From: Sphingomonadaceae bacterium 3R27E2-A
Lineage (GTDB): Bacteria; Pseudomonadota; Alphaproteobacteria; Sphingomonadales; Sphingomonadaceae
Direction: 5' to 3'
DNA length: 64,000 nucleotides
Assembly: GCA_005503165.1 (NCBI GenBank)
Contig: SCNT01000010.1
Location: forward strand, 60,450 to 124,449
Shown here one piece after another: positions 1 through 8,406 of the stretch (its first letter is position 1; every line of letters starts with the position of its first letter). Below the pieces are notes generated by a model. It was not told where the DNA came from, made no database searches, and saw only the letters and a program-made list of their open reading frames with translations. A program made the translations under genes and the position numbers.

Positions 1-1003
1 CGAGCCACGGCAGGAAGAAGAGCAGCGCAATCGCGGCGAACATCGCGATGACGCCCCAGAGCTTCGCGTCGATCCACAGGAAGTTGAAGGTGAAGGCGCG
101 CAGGATCGCGTAGAAGGGCCAGAAATACCATTCGGGCACGATATGCGCAGGCGTCGAGAGCGGGTTGGCGGCGATATAGTTATCGGCGTGGCCCAGGAGG
201 TTCGGCGTGAAGAAGGTCAGCGCGGCAAACACGAACAGGAAGACGCCAAGGCCGAAACCGTCCTTCGCGGTGTAATAGGGGTGGAACGGGACGGTATCCT
301 GCTCGTCCTTCACCTCGATGCCGGTCGGGTTCGACGAGCCCGGGATGTGCAGCGCCCAGATGTGCAGGATGATGACGCCCGCGATCACGAAGGGCAGCAG
401 ATAGTGCAGCGAGAAGAAGCGGTTGAGCGCGGCGTTGTCGGGCGCAAAACCGCCGAGCAGCCACTGGCGGATCGGCTCGCCGACCATCGGTATCGCCGAG
501 AAGAAGCCGGTGATCACCTGCGCACCCCAGAAGCTCATCTGGCCCCACGGGAGGACATAACCCATGAAGGCGGTCGCCATCATGAGGAGGAAGATCACCA
601 CGCCGAGCAGCCACACCATTTCGCGCGGCGCCTTGTACGAACCGTAATAAAGGCCACGGAAAATATGCAGATAAACGACGATGAAGAACATGCTCGCGCC
701 GTTCATATGCGCGTAGCGGATGAACCAGCCGGCGTTCACGTCGCGCATGATATGCTCGACCGAGTTGAAGGCGACGCCCGCATTGGCGGCATAGTGCATC
801 GCCAGCACGATGCCGGTGACGATCTGGATCGCCAGCGCGGCCCCGGCGAGGACGCCGAAGTTCCAGAAATAATTGAGGTTGCGCGGGACCGGGTAACCGG
901 CGCCGACCGCGTTGTAGACGAGGCGCGGCAGCGGCAGCTTCTCGTCCAGCCACTTCATCAGCGGCTGCTGCGGTTCGTAATTCTTGGCCCAGGGAAAGCT
1001 CAT
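1..1003 (-). CDS. petB: Cytochrome b subunit of the bc1 complex (3' end outside window)
   Basis: Integral membrane subunit of respiratory complex III, carrying both b haems and the quinol oxidation and reduction sites. The 334 visible codons start [15 protein letters not shown]. Paired haem-ligand histidines are seen in the HYAANAG and [11 protein letters not shown] stretches and again in HYLLPFV and LHIWALH, and the Qo-site PEWY motif is present (IVPEWYFWP). The ATG at 1003 is preceded by AGGAG and lies 13 bases after the Rieske gene's stop codon, so the two are co-transcribed. Cytochrome c1 (petC) is expected next, beyond the left edge. The stop codon is not in the window. Confidence 0.96.
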   Translation of the reverse strand, partial: MSFPWAKNYEPQQPLMKWLDEKLPLPRLVYNAVGAGYPVPRNLNYFWNFGVLAGAALAIQIVTGIVLAMHYAANAGVAFNSVEHIMRDVNAGWFIRYAHMNGASMFFIVVYLHIFRGLYYGSYKAPREMVWLLGVVIFLLMMATAFMGYVLPWGQMSFWGAQVITGFFSAIPMVGEPIRQWLLGGFAPDNAALNRFFSLHYLLPFVIAGVIILHIWALHIPGSSNPTGIEVKDEQDTVPFHPYYTAKDGFGLGVFLFVFAALTFFTPNLLGHADNYIAANPLSTPAHIVPEWYFWPFYAILRAFTFNFLWIDAKLWGVIAMFAAIALLFFLPWL

Positions 1004-1016
1004 CTTATCTCGCTCC

Positions 1017-1574
1017 TCAGCCGATCGTCACGACGGTGTCGCTGGTGAATTCATAGGGCGGCACGACCAGGTTGGTCGGCGCCGGCCCCTTGCGGATGCG
1101 CGCCGCGGTGTCGTAGTGCGAGCCGTGGCACGGGCAGAAATAACCGCCGAAATCGCCGCGATTCTCGCCCTCGGCGGCGCCGAGGGGAACGCAACCCAAA
1201 TGGGTGCAGACCCCGAGTGTGATCAGCCAGTTTTCCTTGCCGGGCTTGGTGCGCTCGTCGATCGTCTGCGGATCGCGCAGGTCGCTCAGCGGCACCTTTT
1301 TCGCCTCGGCGATTTCCGCCGCGGTCAGGTTGCGCACGAACACCGGCTGCTTGCGCCAGCTGGTCTTGATCGCCTGGCCGGTGCCGATCGCCGAAATGTC
1401 GATCTCCGTCGACGACAGCGCGAGCACGTCGGCCGACGGATTCATCTGGTTGACCAGCGGCAGCACGACCGCGACCGCGCCGACGCCGGCGAAGCTGACC
1501 GCTGCGATATTGATGAAGTCGCGGCGGCGCACGCCATCTTCGACGACTGCGCTGAGTTCGGATTCACTGGCCAT
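1017..1574 (-). CDS. petA: Ubiquinol-cytochrome c reductase iron-sulfur (Rieske) subunit
   Basis: Rieske 2Fe-2S subunit of complex III; it takes one electron from quinol and passes it to cytochrome c1. The 185-residue protein has an N-terminal Tat-like anchor (RRRDFINIA from about residue 16, then a hydrophobic helix to about 40). It has both cluster-binding boxes: C123-T-H125-L-G-C128 and C147-P-C149-H150 followed by GSH. The start MASESEL at 1574 was chosen because it gives the usual family length and has AAGGG upstream; an in-frame extension to 1694 is basic low-complexity and looks non-coding. It is the first gene of the pet operon. Confidence 0.96.
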   Translation of the reverse strand: MASESELSAVVEDGVRRRDFINIAAVSFAGVGAVAVVLPLVNQMNPSADVLALSSTEIDISAIGTGQAIKTSWRKQPVFVRNLTAAEIAEAKKVPLSDLRDPQTIDERTKPGKENWLITLGVCTHLGCVPLGAAEGENRGDFGGYFCPCHGSHYDTAARIRKGPAPTNLVVPPYEFTSDTVVTIG

Positions 1575-1794
1575 TCGATTGCCCTTGCATGGCTGAACTG
1601 ACAATTTTCCCCGAATTTTCGGCCGCCAGCGGCGCGCGCGCAAAATGGCGCGTCCCGGCGGCCCCTCCGGGAATTGCGGGCCTGATAGCCGCACATCCGG
1701 GGCTTGCCAACAGGCAATTTCCGCTTCTTCGACCGGACCGGGACATCGCGCCGAAGCGCTCGATTCCGCGCGCCGCGCGGGCTATGGCTGCGCC

Positions 1795-2253
1795 ATGGAA
1801 ATCGCCCTGTTTCAGCCCGATATCGCGGGCAATGTCGGCACTACATTGCGCACGGCCGCGTGCCTCGGCAGCCCTGCGCATATCATCGAGCCGTGCGGCT
1901 TTCCCTTTTCCGACGCGGCGCTGAAGCGCGCGGGCATGGATTATGCGACGCGCGCCAATGTGACGCGGCACGCCGATTGGGCGGCTTTCAAGACCTGGGC
2001 GTCTGAAGCGGGCAAGAGGATCGTACTGCTGACCACCACCGGGGCGACGCGCCTGCCCGACTTCGAGTTCGGTCAAGGCGACGTGCTGCTACTCGGCGCG
2101 GAGTCCTCGGGGGTTCCTCCCCATGTCCATGACGCCGCGGCGGCGCGGGTCGCGGTTCCGATGCACAGCGAGTTTCGCTCCTTGAATGTCGCCGTCGCGG
2201 CTGGCATCGCGCTCGCCGAGGCGCTCCGGCAGACGAAAGGCTTTTCCGCATGA
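1795..2253 (+). CDS. trmL: tRNA (cytidine/uridine-34 2'-O)-methyltransferase TrmL
   Basis: SPOUT-class methyltransferase that modifies the wobble ribose of certain leucine tRNAs using S-adenosylmethionine. The 152-residue product matches family length and carries the three knotted-fold motifs: NVGTTLRTAACLG near the N terminus, LLLGAESSGVP in the middle and SLNVAVAAGIAL near the end. The ATG at 1795 gives the canonical start MEIALFQPDIAGN; a longer in-frame reading from 1645 adds non-homologous sequence. Its stop codon overlaps the hemF start (ATGA), so the two are translationally coupled. It is divergent from petA across 220 bases in which I see no other gene. Confidence 0.93.
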   Translation: MEIALFQPDIAGNVGTTLRTAACLGSPAHIIEPCGFPFSDAALKRAGMDYATRANVTRHADWAAFKTWASEAGKRIVLLTTTGATRLPDFEFGQGDVLLLGAESSGVPPHVHDAAAARVAVPMHSEFRSLNVAVAAGIALAEALRQTKGFSA

Positions 2254-3110
2254 TTTCGCTCGACCCCCAGCAACAGGCTGCCCGCGACTGGTTCGAGTCG
2301 CTCCGCGACCGGATCTGCGCCGAATTCGAGGCGATCGAGGCCGAAGCGGGCAGCGGCGCGCGCTTCGCCTATACCCCTTGGGACCGCGAGGCCGAGGGGC
2401 TGGCGCCCGGCGAAGGCGGCGGCGGCGTGCGCGGCGCGATGACCGGCGCGGTGTTCGAAAAGGTCGGGGTCAATGTCTCGACCGTCGCGGGCCAGTTCGC
2501 CCCCGACTTTGCCGGGTCGATCCACGGGGCGGGCGACGACCCCAGCTTCTTCGCGACGGGGATCAGCCTCGTCGCGCACATGGCCAACCCCCATGTGCCC
2601 GCGGTGCATATGAATACGCGTTTCCTGGTCACGACGCGGCGCTGGTTCGGCGGCGGCGCCGACCTCAACCCGCCGATCCCCTATCGGGAGGATACAGAGG
2701 CTTTCCACGCCCGTTTTCGCGCCGCGTGCGCGCCCTTCGGCCCCGATGTGTATGAACGTTATGCGAAATGGGCGGAGGATTATTTCTACATCCCGCATCG
2801 CGGCGTGCACCGCGGGGTCGGCGGCATCTTCTACGACCATCTCGAATGCGGCGACGACGCCGAGTTCGATCGCAATTTCGAGCTGACGCGCGCGGTCGGG
2901 GAGGCCTTCCTAGACATCTTCCCGCAGTTGGTGCGGCGGCGCATGGGCCTGCCCTTCACCGAGGACGAGCGCGAGCAACAATTGATCTGGCGCGGTCGCT
3001 ATGCCGAGTTCAACCTCGTCTACGACCGCGGCACGCTGTTCGGGCTCAAGACCGGCGGCAATATCGACGCGATCCTGATGAGCCTGCCGCCGCTCGCCAA
3101 GTGGCGCTGA
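2250..3110 (+). CDS. hemF: Oxygen-dependent coproporphyrinogen III oxidase
   Basis: Cytosolic haem-biosynthesis enzyme that decarboxylates coproporphyrinogen III to protoporphyrinogen IX with molecular oxygen. The 286 residues match the family. Signature stretches are FFATGISLVAHMANP, VHMNTRF, WFGGGADLNPP, HRGVGGIFYDHLE and EFNLVYDRGTLFGLKTGGN. The N terminus MISLDPQQQAARDWF is the usual amphipathic start. It overlaps trmL by four bases, and a strong hairpin terminator follows the stop codon. Its presence points to an aerobic lifestyle. Confidence 0.96.
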   Translation: MISLDPQQQAARDWFESLRDRICAEFEAIEAEAGSGARFAYTPWDREAEGLAPGEGGGGVRGAMTGAVFEKVGVNVSTVAGQFAPDFAGSIHGAGDDPSFFATGISLVAHMANPHVPAVHMNTRFLVTTRRWFGGGADLNPPIPYREDTEAFHARFRAACAPFGPDVYERYAKWAEDYFYIPHRGVHRGVGGIFYDHLECGDDAEFDRNFELTRAVGEAFLDIFPQLVRRRMGLPFTEDEREQQLIWRGRYAEFNLVYDRGTLFGLKTGGNIDAILMSLPPLAKWR

Positions 3111-3111
3111 A

Positions 3112-3150
3112 CAAAAAGGGCGCCCCGTTTCCGGAGCGCCCCTTTTTTTG
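3112..3150. terminator. Bidirectional intrinsic terminator between hemF and the convergent membrane gene
   Basis: A GC-rich hairpin (GGGCGC paired with GCGCCC, with an inner CCG/CGG stem) is flanked by A5 on the left and T7 on the right. It can therefore stop transcription from hemF on the plus strand and from the convergent gene ending at 3165. Confidence 0.85.
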
Positions 3151-3164
3151 CCGCCGGCTGGCGA

Positions 3165-4034
3165 TCAAGCGAAAACGTCGCTCGACGACCGCGCCCCGAG
3201 CGCCCGGTAGACACCGACCGGCATCGAGAAGGACAGCATCAGGATCGGCAGATAGATGACCGCCGCGGAAATCAGCATGGCGACGATCGCCATTCCGACC
3301 GATCCGCCCGCAAGGCCGCCAAGGATCGCGCCGAAGATCATGCCGACGACGAACCCGTACACGATCATTAGGATCGTGAAGATCAGGTAGAAGCCGACGA
3401 TGATCCACTGCGACGCCTGGGTCAGTTTCCACGATTCGCTGAGCCCCGTGATCGGGTTGCGGGTCAGGCGGTCCGCCATCACCGGACCGGCAACGATGAA
3501 GCGGCCCTGGACCCAGAGCATGAAGACGATCAGGGCAATGTACAGGATGGCGCCGATCACCATCGCCCCGCCGCCGACGGCGCCGGCGTTCATGTCGCCG
3601 CCGAAACCGCCCATGCCGCCAAGGGCAGCGCCGAAGATCAGCCCGAAGATCAGCATCACGATGAAAATCACGATATAGGCCGCGATAAACACCACGAGCA
3701 TTCCGAAGGCGAAGGCCGGACCGGCCTGAAGTGCCCAACCGAAGTTCGGAGCCTCACCCGGATGCAGGCCGCCGCGCCAGATCAGCATGCAGGCCGCGTA
3801 AAGGATGATCATGGCGATCAGCGCGAACAAGCCGATCTTGCCGAACGCGCCCATCATGATTGTCGGATCATTGGGGGCCATCGCCAGCGCGGTGAAGGTC
3901 GATCCCAACAGCAGATAGCCGAGCAAACCGATCACCAGCATCGCCCCGCCGACCCAAATCAGCATCTGCATCCAATTGGCCCTGAGGAACGCGAATGTTT
4001 CCGAAAAGGCCGCACCGATACTCATCTTGACCAT
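3165..4034 (-). CDS. Multi-span membrane protein, paralogue of the 4163-4981 gene
   Basis: A 289-residue, very hydrophobic protein with about six or seven membrane helices and Gly/Met/Ala-rich loops (ALGGMGGFGGDMNAG around residue 140). No catalytic motif is seen. It resembles membrane proteins annotated loosely as related to the membrane domain of glycerophosphodiester phosphodiesterases, but that is a weak assignment and no phosphodiesterase domain is present. It shares layout and a tail (SSSDVFA) with the neighbouring gene (NSKDIFS), plus an internal NPI-TGLSESWKLTQ / NPIAAIQASWQLTK match, so the two are paralogues. A GGGGG ribosome site precedes ATG 4034. Function unknown. Confidence 0.75.
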   Translation of the reverse strand: MVKMSIGAAFSETFAFLRANWMQMLIWVGGAMLVIGLLGYLLLGSTFTALAMAPNDPTIMMGAFGKIGLFALIAMIILYAACMLIWRGGLHPGEAPNFGWALQAGPAFAFGMLVVFIAAYIVIFIVMLIFGLIFGAALGGMGGFGGDMNAGAVGGGAMVIGAILYIALIVFMLWVQGRFIVAGPVMADRLTRNPITGLSESWKLTQASQWIIVGFYLIFTILMIVYGFVVGMIFGAILGGLAGGSVGMAIVAMLISAAVIYLPILMLSFSMPVGVYRALGARSSSDVFA

Positions 4035-4162
4035 GATTTTCCCCCTTTGTTGAACCTGCTTCCAATCCTTCTTTTCATCTCGATATTGCTGGTTAACCGA
4101 TTACCAGCCCCTTGGCGAATTTTTCCTAACGCTACGGAAAGCGCCCGGCTCCGCCCAAGAGG

Positions 4163-4981
4163 TCAGGAAAAGATATCCTTGCTGTTCCGCATCACCAACT
4201 GGCGATAGGTGGCAGCGACGATCGCGGTGGTCACCAGACCGCTGACCGCGGCGACGCTGGCCTCTACCAGCCCGATCAGGATGCGCCCGATCCCCTCGCC
4301 CGTGCCCGCGACCGCCGCAACGGCACCGCCGAGCATCACGGCCACTATCAGCACGACGAAAGTCACGAGGAACAGGAACAGGCAGATGCGCCAACCATTG
4401 TCCTTGGTCAGCTGCCAGCTCGCCTGGATAGCCGCGATCGGGTTGTACAAGCCCTTGTCGGTCAGCGCGGGCGAGACGACCGCGAGCCGGCCCCAGAAAT
4501 AGAGGAGCAGGACGATCAGGGCGATCACGCCGACGAAAAGCAGCAGCGCCGAGATCGCGCCGCCACCCGCTGCGATGCCCGGCATGATCAGCAGCGCCCC
4601 GCCGAACCCGAGCGCGGCGCCGAGGATCAGCTGGATTGCGATCATCGTCGGGATCATCTTGATCGCAAAGACCAGCGCGTCGCCGACGCTCGTGCCCGTC
4701 CGCGACAGCCATAACCGCAAGATGCCTACCCCCCCGATCGCCGCGATCACGCTGACCAGCACCTGGTACGGCAACGCCTGCACCGCGCTTTCGCGCGCCG
4801 CCGCCATGATCTGTTCGAAGGTCGCGGTATCGGCAGGCTCGATCGGCACCGGCCCGAACCAGCTGACGGCGAGGGTCGGCAGGAACAGAAAAACCGCCGC
4901 GACGGTCGATGTCAGCGCGATATGCGACTTCAGCAAGACCATGCTGTCGTCCCACGCCGCGCCCAGATCGAATTTCGGCAT
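4163..4981 (-). CDS. Multi-span membrane protein, paralogue of the 3165-4034 gene
   Basis: A 272-residue membrane protein with an N-terminal soluble stretch (MPKFDLGAAWDDSM) followed by about six hydrophobic helices. It shares with its downstream neighbour the pattern NPIxxxxxSWxLT plus a conserved C-terminal S-K/S-D-I/V-F-S/A tail. ATG 4981 was chosen over an in-frame extension to 5080 because GGGG lies just upstream and the extension is charged and non-homologous. The tandem pair, separated by 128 bases with no recognisable signal, suggests an old duplication. Function unknown; a role in envelope or lipid homeostasis is only a guess. Confidence 0.75.
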   Translation of the reverse strand: MPKFDLGAAWDDSMVLLKSHIALTSTVAAVFLFLPTLAVSWFGPVPIEPADTATFEQIMAAARESAVQALPYQVLVSVIAAIGGVGILRLWLSRTGTSVGDALVFAIKMIPTMIAIQLILGAALGFGGALLIMPGIAAGGGAISALLLFVGVIALIVLLLYFWGRLAVVSPALTDKGLYNPIAAIQASWQLTKDNGWRICLFLFLVTFVVLIVAVMLGGAVAAVAGTGEGIGRILIGLVEASVAAVSGLVTTAIVAATYRQLVMRNSKDIFS

Positions 4982-5111
4982 CGATACCCCGTTATTCTTA
5001 TGATGTCGTGGCGCGGGAGAGTGGCCGTGTCGGCGCCGCTTGTCCAGCCCCGTCAGGGATTTAGCCGCCGCCCCTTGCAACGCGCCGCGGACGGGGGCAA
5101 CAGGCGGCGCA

Positions 5112-5765
5112 ATGACCGCCCTCCCCGCACCCGAATGGACCGTCTCGCCGGGCCTGACCGACTATCCGGCCGCGCTCGCCGATATGGAAGAACGCGCGGC
5201 GGCGATCTATGCGGGCGATGCCGGCGAGCGTATCTGGCTGCTCGAGCATCCGCCGCTCTACACCGCTGGGACCAGCTCGGATCCCGCCGAGCTGCTCGAC
5301 CCGCGTTTCCCCGTCTATGCCGCGGGGCGCGGCGGGCGCTATACCTATCACGGCCCCGGCCAGCGCGTCGGCTATGTCCAGCTCGACCTCGCGAAGCGCG
5401 GGCGCGACGTGCGCGCCTATGTTGCGGCGCTCGAGGGCTGGGTGATCGACGCGCTGGCCCAGCTCGGCGTCGAAGCGCGCCGCGCCGAGGGACGGATCGG
5501 CATCTGGACCGACGACGAGAACGGCCGCGAGGCCAAGATCGGCGCGATCGGCGTGCGGGTGAAGCGCTGGGTGACCATGCACGGCTTCTCGCTCAACGTC
5601 GCGCCCGATCTGGCGCATTTCGGCGGCATCGTGCCGTGCGGCATCGCCGAATTCCCGGTGACCAGCCTCGCCGCGCTCGGCAAGGTAGCGGGTTTTGCCG
5701 AGGTCGACGCCGCGCTCGAAGCCGCCTTCCCCGCCTTTCTCGACAAGCTGGCGGGCAGCGACTAG
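5112..5765 (+). CDS. lipB: Lipoyl(octanoyl) transferase
   Basis: Transfers octanoyl from acyl carrier protein to the lipoyl domains of 2-oxoacid dehydrogenases and the glycine cleavage H protein. The 217-residue protein has the [21 protein letters not shown] block, the catalytic lysine in [10 protein letters not shown] and the acyl-accepting cysteine in GIVPCGI. The start MTALPAPEW at 5112 is preferred over an in-frame start at 5040, which lacks homology. It is followed after nine bases by a small lipoprotein gene on the same strand. Confidence 0.95.
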   Translation: MTALPAPEWTVSPGLTDYPAALADMEERAAAIYAGDAGERIWLLEHPPLYTAGTSSDPAELLDPRFPVYAAGRGGRYTYHGPGQRVGYVQLDLAKRGRDVRAYVAALEGWVIDALAQLGVEARRAEGRIGIWTDDENGREAKIGAIGVRVKRWVTMHGFSLNVAPDLAHFGGIVPCGIAEFPVTSLAALGKVAGFAEVDAALEAAFPAFLDKLAGSD

Positions 5766-5774
5766 GACAAGGCC

Positions 5775-6113
5775 ATGACCCGTATCGCTATTGCCTCGCT
5801 GCTGATCCTCGCCCTCGCCGCCTGCGGCAACGAGCCGTCGGGCAAGACCACGACCAAGCTCGACGCGGTCGAGGTCGAGCCGGGCACGATCAGCGATTCG
5901 ATGATCATCCTCGACGATGCGAGCGGCGACGGCACCGCGGTCGACAACAGCGTCCCCGACGACGGCACGGCCAAGCCTGCCGGCAAGAAGGACGAGGGAG
6001 CCACCGAAGAGGGCGCCGAGTCGGACACCGCGGGCGAAGGCGAAGCGATTTCGACGCCGGTCGCCAAGAAGACCGAAAGTCCGTCGCCGGCGGCCAAGAA
6101 GGCCAGCGAATAG
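5775..6113 (+). CDS. Small acidic lipoprotein of unknown function
   Basis: A 112-residue protein with a lipoprotein signal (MTRIAIASLLILALAAC; predicted lipidated Cys17). A short ordered stretch follows (KLDAVEVEPGTISDSMIILDDAS), then a long low-complexity tail of Asp/Glu/Thr/Ala and Lys runs (PAGKKDEGA, PVAKKTES, PAAKKASE). I do not recognise a family. It probably sits in the periplasmic leaflet of a membrane with a disordered tail. It lies nine bases after lipB and ends one base short of the convergent queE stop. Confidence 0.75.
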   Translation: MTRIAIASLLILALAACGNEPSGKTTTKLDAVEVEPGTISDSMIILDDASGDGTAVDNSVPDDGTAKPAGKKDEGATEEGAESDTAGEGEAISTPVAKKTESPSPAAKKASE

Positions 6114-6114
6114 A

Positions 6115-6747
6115 CTAACGCAGCCCCAGGCTCTTGTGCGTCTGGAGCGACAGCCGCCAGCGCGGGTCTTCCATCACCAGGTCGATGCACGCCTGCACAT
6201 TTGCCGCCGCATCGGGATCATCGAGCGGCTGGACCAGCCGGTGCGCGAAGTCGAGCCCGGCGAGGCGCGCGACGTCGCTCCCCGGCTGCGGCCAGACCAG
6301 CTTCAGCTCGTCGCCGCTTGTCTGCACCAGCTCGCTGCCCGCCTTGGGGCTGACGCAGATCCAGTCGATGCTGCGCGGGATGGCAAGCGTGCCGTTGCTT
6401 TCGATCGCGATGGTGAAGCCCTCGCCATGCAGCGCGGCGATCAGCGCATCGTCGACCTGCAGCATCGGCTCGCCGCCAGTGAGCACGACAAAGCGGTCGT
6501 CGGCGCCCTCGCCCCAGCTGGCGCCGATCGTCGCGGCGAGCGCCGCGGCGTCCTTATATTTGCCGCCCAGCGTGCCGTCGGTGCCGACGAAGTCGGTGTC
6601 GCAGAATTGGCAGATCGCCTTGGCGCGATCCTTCTCGCGCCCGGTCCAAAGGTTGCAGCCGGCGAAGCGGCAGAAGACCGCGCGGCGGCCCGCCTGTGCC
6701 CCCTCGCCCTGCAGCGTGAGGAAGATCTCCTTGACCGCATAGGCCAT
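6115..6747 (-). CDS. queE: 7-carboxy-7-deazaguanine synthase
   Basis: Radical-SAM enzyme of queuosine synthesis that contracts 6-carboxytetrahydropterin to 7-carboxy-7-deazaguanine. The 210-residue product has FLTLQGEGAQAGRRAVFCRFAGCNLW with a substrate-capping N-terminal region, the later cysteine pair in CQFCDTDF, and the TGGEPMLQ motif. The first cluster cysteine is in FAGCNLW, with an insert before CQFC as in the Gram-negative subfamily. Start MAYAVKEIF at 6747 lies two bases after the queC stop, so queC and queE form an operon. Confidence 0.94.
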   Translation of the reverse strand: MAYAVKEIFLTLQGEGAQAGRRAVFCRFAGCNLWTGREKDRAKAICQFCDTDFVGTDGTLGGKYKDAAALAATIGASWGEGADDRFVVLTGGEPMLQVDDALIAALHGEGFTIAIESNGTLAIPRSIDWICVSPKAGSELVQTSGDELKLVWPQPGSDVARLAGLDFAHRLVQPLDDPDAAANVQACIDLVMEDPRWRLSLQTHKSLGLR

Positions 6748-6749
6748 GG

Positions 6750-7433
6750 TCAGGCGTAGCGCGTCGGGTCGGCGAGCCCGGCGTCGGTGAAGCCCTTGCG
6801 GCGCAGGCGGCAGCTGTCGCACGCGCCGCAGTGCAGCCCCTCGGGGGTCGGGTCGTAGCACGACCAGCTCATGCCCGCGTCCATGCCCAGCCGCGCGGCC
6901 TCGGCGGCGATATCGGCCTTGGTCATATGCTGGAGCGGCGCGTGGATGTGGAAATCGACGCCCTTGTCGCCATCGCGCGTCGCCAGCCGCGCGAGTTTTT
7001 CGAAGCCCGAAATGAACTCGGGGCGGCAGTCGGGATAGCCCGAATAGTCGAGCGCATTGACCCCGATGACGATGTCCTGCGCAGCCCGCGCCTCGGCGAG
7101 GCCGAGCGTCAGCGACAGGAAGATCAGGTTGCGCGCGGGCACATAGGTCACCGGCACCTCGTTGCCGACCCCGTCCTTGGGCACCGCGATATCGTCGGTC
7201 AGCGCCGAACCGCCGAAGCGGCGGAGGTCGAGCGGCAGCACGATATGTTCGGCCGCCCCCACATAGTCGGCGATGCGCGCGGCCGACTCCAGTTCGACGC
7301 GGTGGCGCTGGTTATAGTCGATCGTCAGCGCGACGATCCGCGCGCCGGCCTCGCGCGCGAGACCCGCGCAGACCATCGAGTCGAGCCCGCCCGACAGGAG
7401 GACGATCAGGGTTTTTCCGGCAACATCGCGCAT
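6750..7433 (-). CDS. queC: 7-cyano-7-deazaguanine synthase
   Basis: Converts 7-carboxy-7-deazaguanine to preQ0 with ATP and ammonia, the step after QueE. The 227-residue product has the PP-loop SGGLDS near the N terminus, YNQRH, the PGRN-like VPARNLIFLS, and a C-terminal zinc-binding cysteine cluster (SWSCYDP, HCGACDSCRLR). Start MRDVAGKTL at 7433 gives normal length; the open frame extends to 7961 through the repeat element, which I do not regard as coding. No strong ribosome site is visible, so the start could be slightly upstream (same frame, AYLAPM). Confidence 0.92.
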   Translation of the reverse strand: MRDVAGKTLIVLLSGGLDSMVCAGLAREAGARIVALTIDYNQRHRVELESAARIADYVGAAEHIVLPLDLRRFGGSALTDDIAVPKDGVGNEVPVTYVPARNLIFLSLTLGLAEARAAQDIVIGVNALDYSGYPDCRPEFISGFEKLARLATRDGDKGVDFHIHAPLQHMTKADIAAEAARLGMDAGMSWSCYDPTPEGLHCGACDSCRLRRKGFTDAGLADPTRYA

Positions 7434-7533
7434 CGGCGCCAGATAGGCCCGCGCCGCCGGGGGCGCAAGGCCGGTGCGCCGATAGCAATGGTCGCAGGCG
7501 GACGGTGGTTTTGGGGTGGGAAGCGGACATAAT

Positions 7534-7679
7534 AATCCTCCCTGTCGAGCAGCGATGGGGAGGGGGACCATGCGAAGCATGGTGGAGGGGCGGCGGCCTG
7601 GAACCTGGGCTTGGGGCATCGGCCCCTCCACCACCCTTCGGGTGGTCCCCCTCCCCACGGCTACGCCGCAGGGAGGATT
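7534..7679. repeat. Intergenic palindromic repeat, about 140 bp class, copy A
   Basis: Ends are inverted (AATCCTCCCTG / CAGGGAGGATT) and the inside carries further nested palindromes: GATGGGGAGGGGG with CCCCCTCCCCACGG, and GGTGGAGGGGC with GCCCCTCCACC. Four other copies lie at 17456, 27878, 33547 and 58982. The bases between queC and this element (7434-7533) show nothing recognisable. Confidence 0.9.
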
Positions 7680-7730
7680 AAGAACGTCCCCTTCCGCACG
7701 ATACCCGCCACCAGCGCGTCGCAAGCCCCG

Positions 7731-7768
7731 CAAAGAAAACGGGCCGCACGGGGTTTCCGTACGGCCCA
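7731..7768 (-). terminator. Intrinsic terminator, minus strand
   Basis: The stem GGGCCGTACGG / CCGTGCGGCCC with a short A-rich loop is followed on the minus strand by GTTTTCTTT. It lies about 90 bases downstream of the small exported-protein gene that stops at 7861. It could end that transcript or an independent short RNA starting in 7770-7845 (see findings). Confidence 0.75.
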
Positions 7769-7860
7769 GTTCGGCATGAAAGCCGCTAGGGAGAAGGACA
7801 CACATCGGTGCGTCGTTCCCTCTTCCTACCAGCCTATGGTTAACAAATTGTTGCCCTCGT

Positions 7861-8283
7861 TTAACGCCCGCCCCCCGCGGGGCAGGCGCCGATGCGCCGC
7901 GCCTCGATCGCCTGCGAGAAGGGTTTGCCCTCGGCGATGCCCTGCGTGTCGATCTGGACAAGGCGGTTGGTTTCGGAGCGGATCGTGGTGCGGCCGTGCC
8001 CTGCGCCTGGGCAGGTATATTGGACGGTCACCGACTTCGCGCCGTCCTCGATCACGAAGCGCGAGCAGGTGCCGCGCGGGTGATAGAGCTGGATCATCCG
8101 CCGCGCGTCGCCGACGCACATCGACTGGACGACCGTTTCGCTGTCGCGCTCCTTGAGCTGCCACTGCCCCTTTTCGAGCCGGTCGAGCATCGCCAGCGAC
8201 GGCGCCTGCGCGGGCACGATCGTCGCGCCGGCGAGCGCGCACGCGGCCAGACCATATTTCGTCATGGGAGAGAAGATCGCCAT
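7861..8283 (-). CDS. Small exported protein, DUF3617-like
   Basis: A 140-residue protein with an N-terminal hydrophobic signal (YGLAACALAGATIVPAQA). The mature part opens LEKGQWQLKERDSE and has four or five spaced cysteines (SMCVGD, GTCSRF, YTCPG, GAC), suggesting disulfide bonds in the periplasm. The layout 'L-x-x-G-x-W ... C-V ... C-x-F' resembles the DUF3617 family, but I cannot confirm this. ATG 8283 has AGGG four bases upstream; an alternative ATG is at 8265. Function unknown. Confidence 0.65.
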   Translation of the reverse strand: MAIFSPMTKYGLAACALAGATIVPAQAPSLAMLDRLEKGQWQLKERDSETVVQSMCVGDARRMIQLYHPRGTCSRFVIEDGAKSVTVQYTCPGAGHGRTTIRSETNRLVQIDTQGIAEGKPFSQAIEARRIGACPAGGGR

Positions 8284-8406
8284 TTCACCCTATCCATCGG
8301 CTGCCCTTATCGCGGGCAAATGCGACCCTGTGGCAACAAGGTAGCAATTCGGCCGCGCGACTTCAACCATTTGGCGCTGAAAGGCTTCGCTTCGTCGCCG
8401 ATGAGC

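Noticed and set aside
4085..4110. CtrA box from GGTTAACC near 4093
   Set aside because: Only TTAACC without the CAT extension or a second TTAA half, and it lies between two same-strand paralogues with no cell-cycle link.
7534..7679. CRISPR array
   Set aside because: The hairpin repeats are single, dispersed copies with no regular spacers and no cas genes.
7434..7845. A preQ1 riboswitch upstream of queC
   Set aside because: No preQ1-I or preQ1-II consensus elements; the hairpin at 7731-7768 has a terminator T-run and lies 300 bases from queC behind a repeat.
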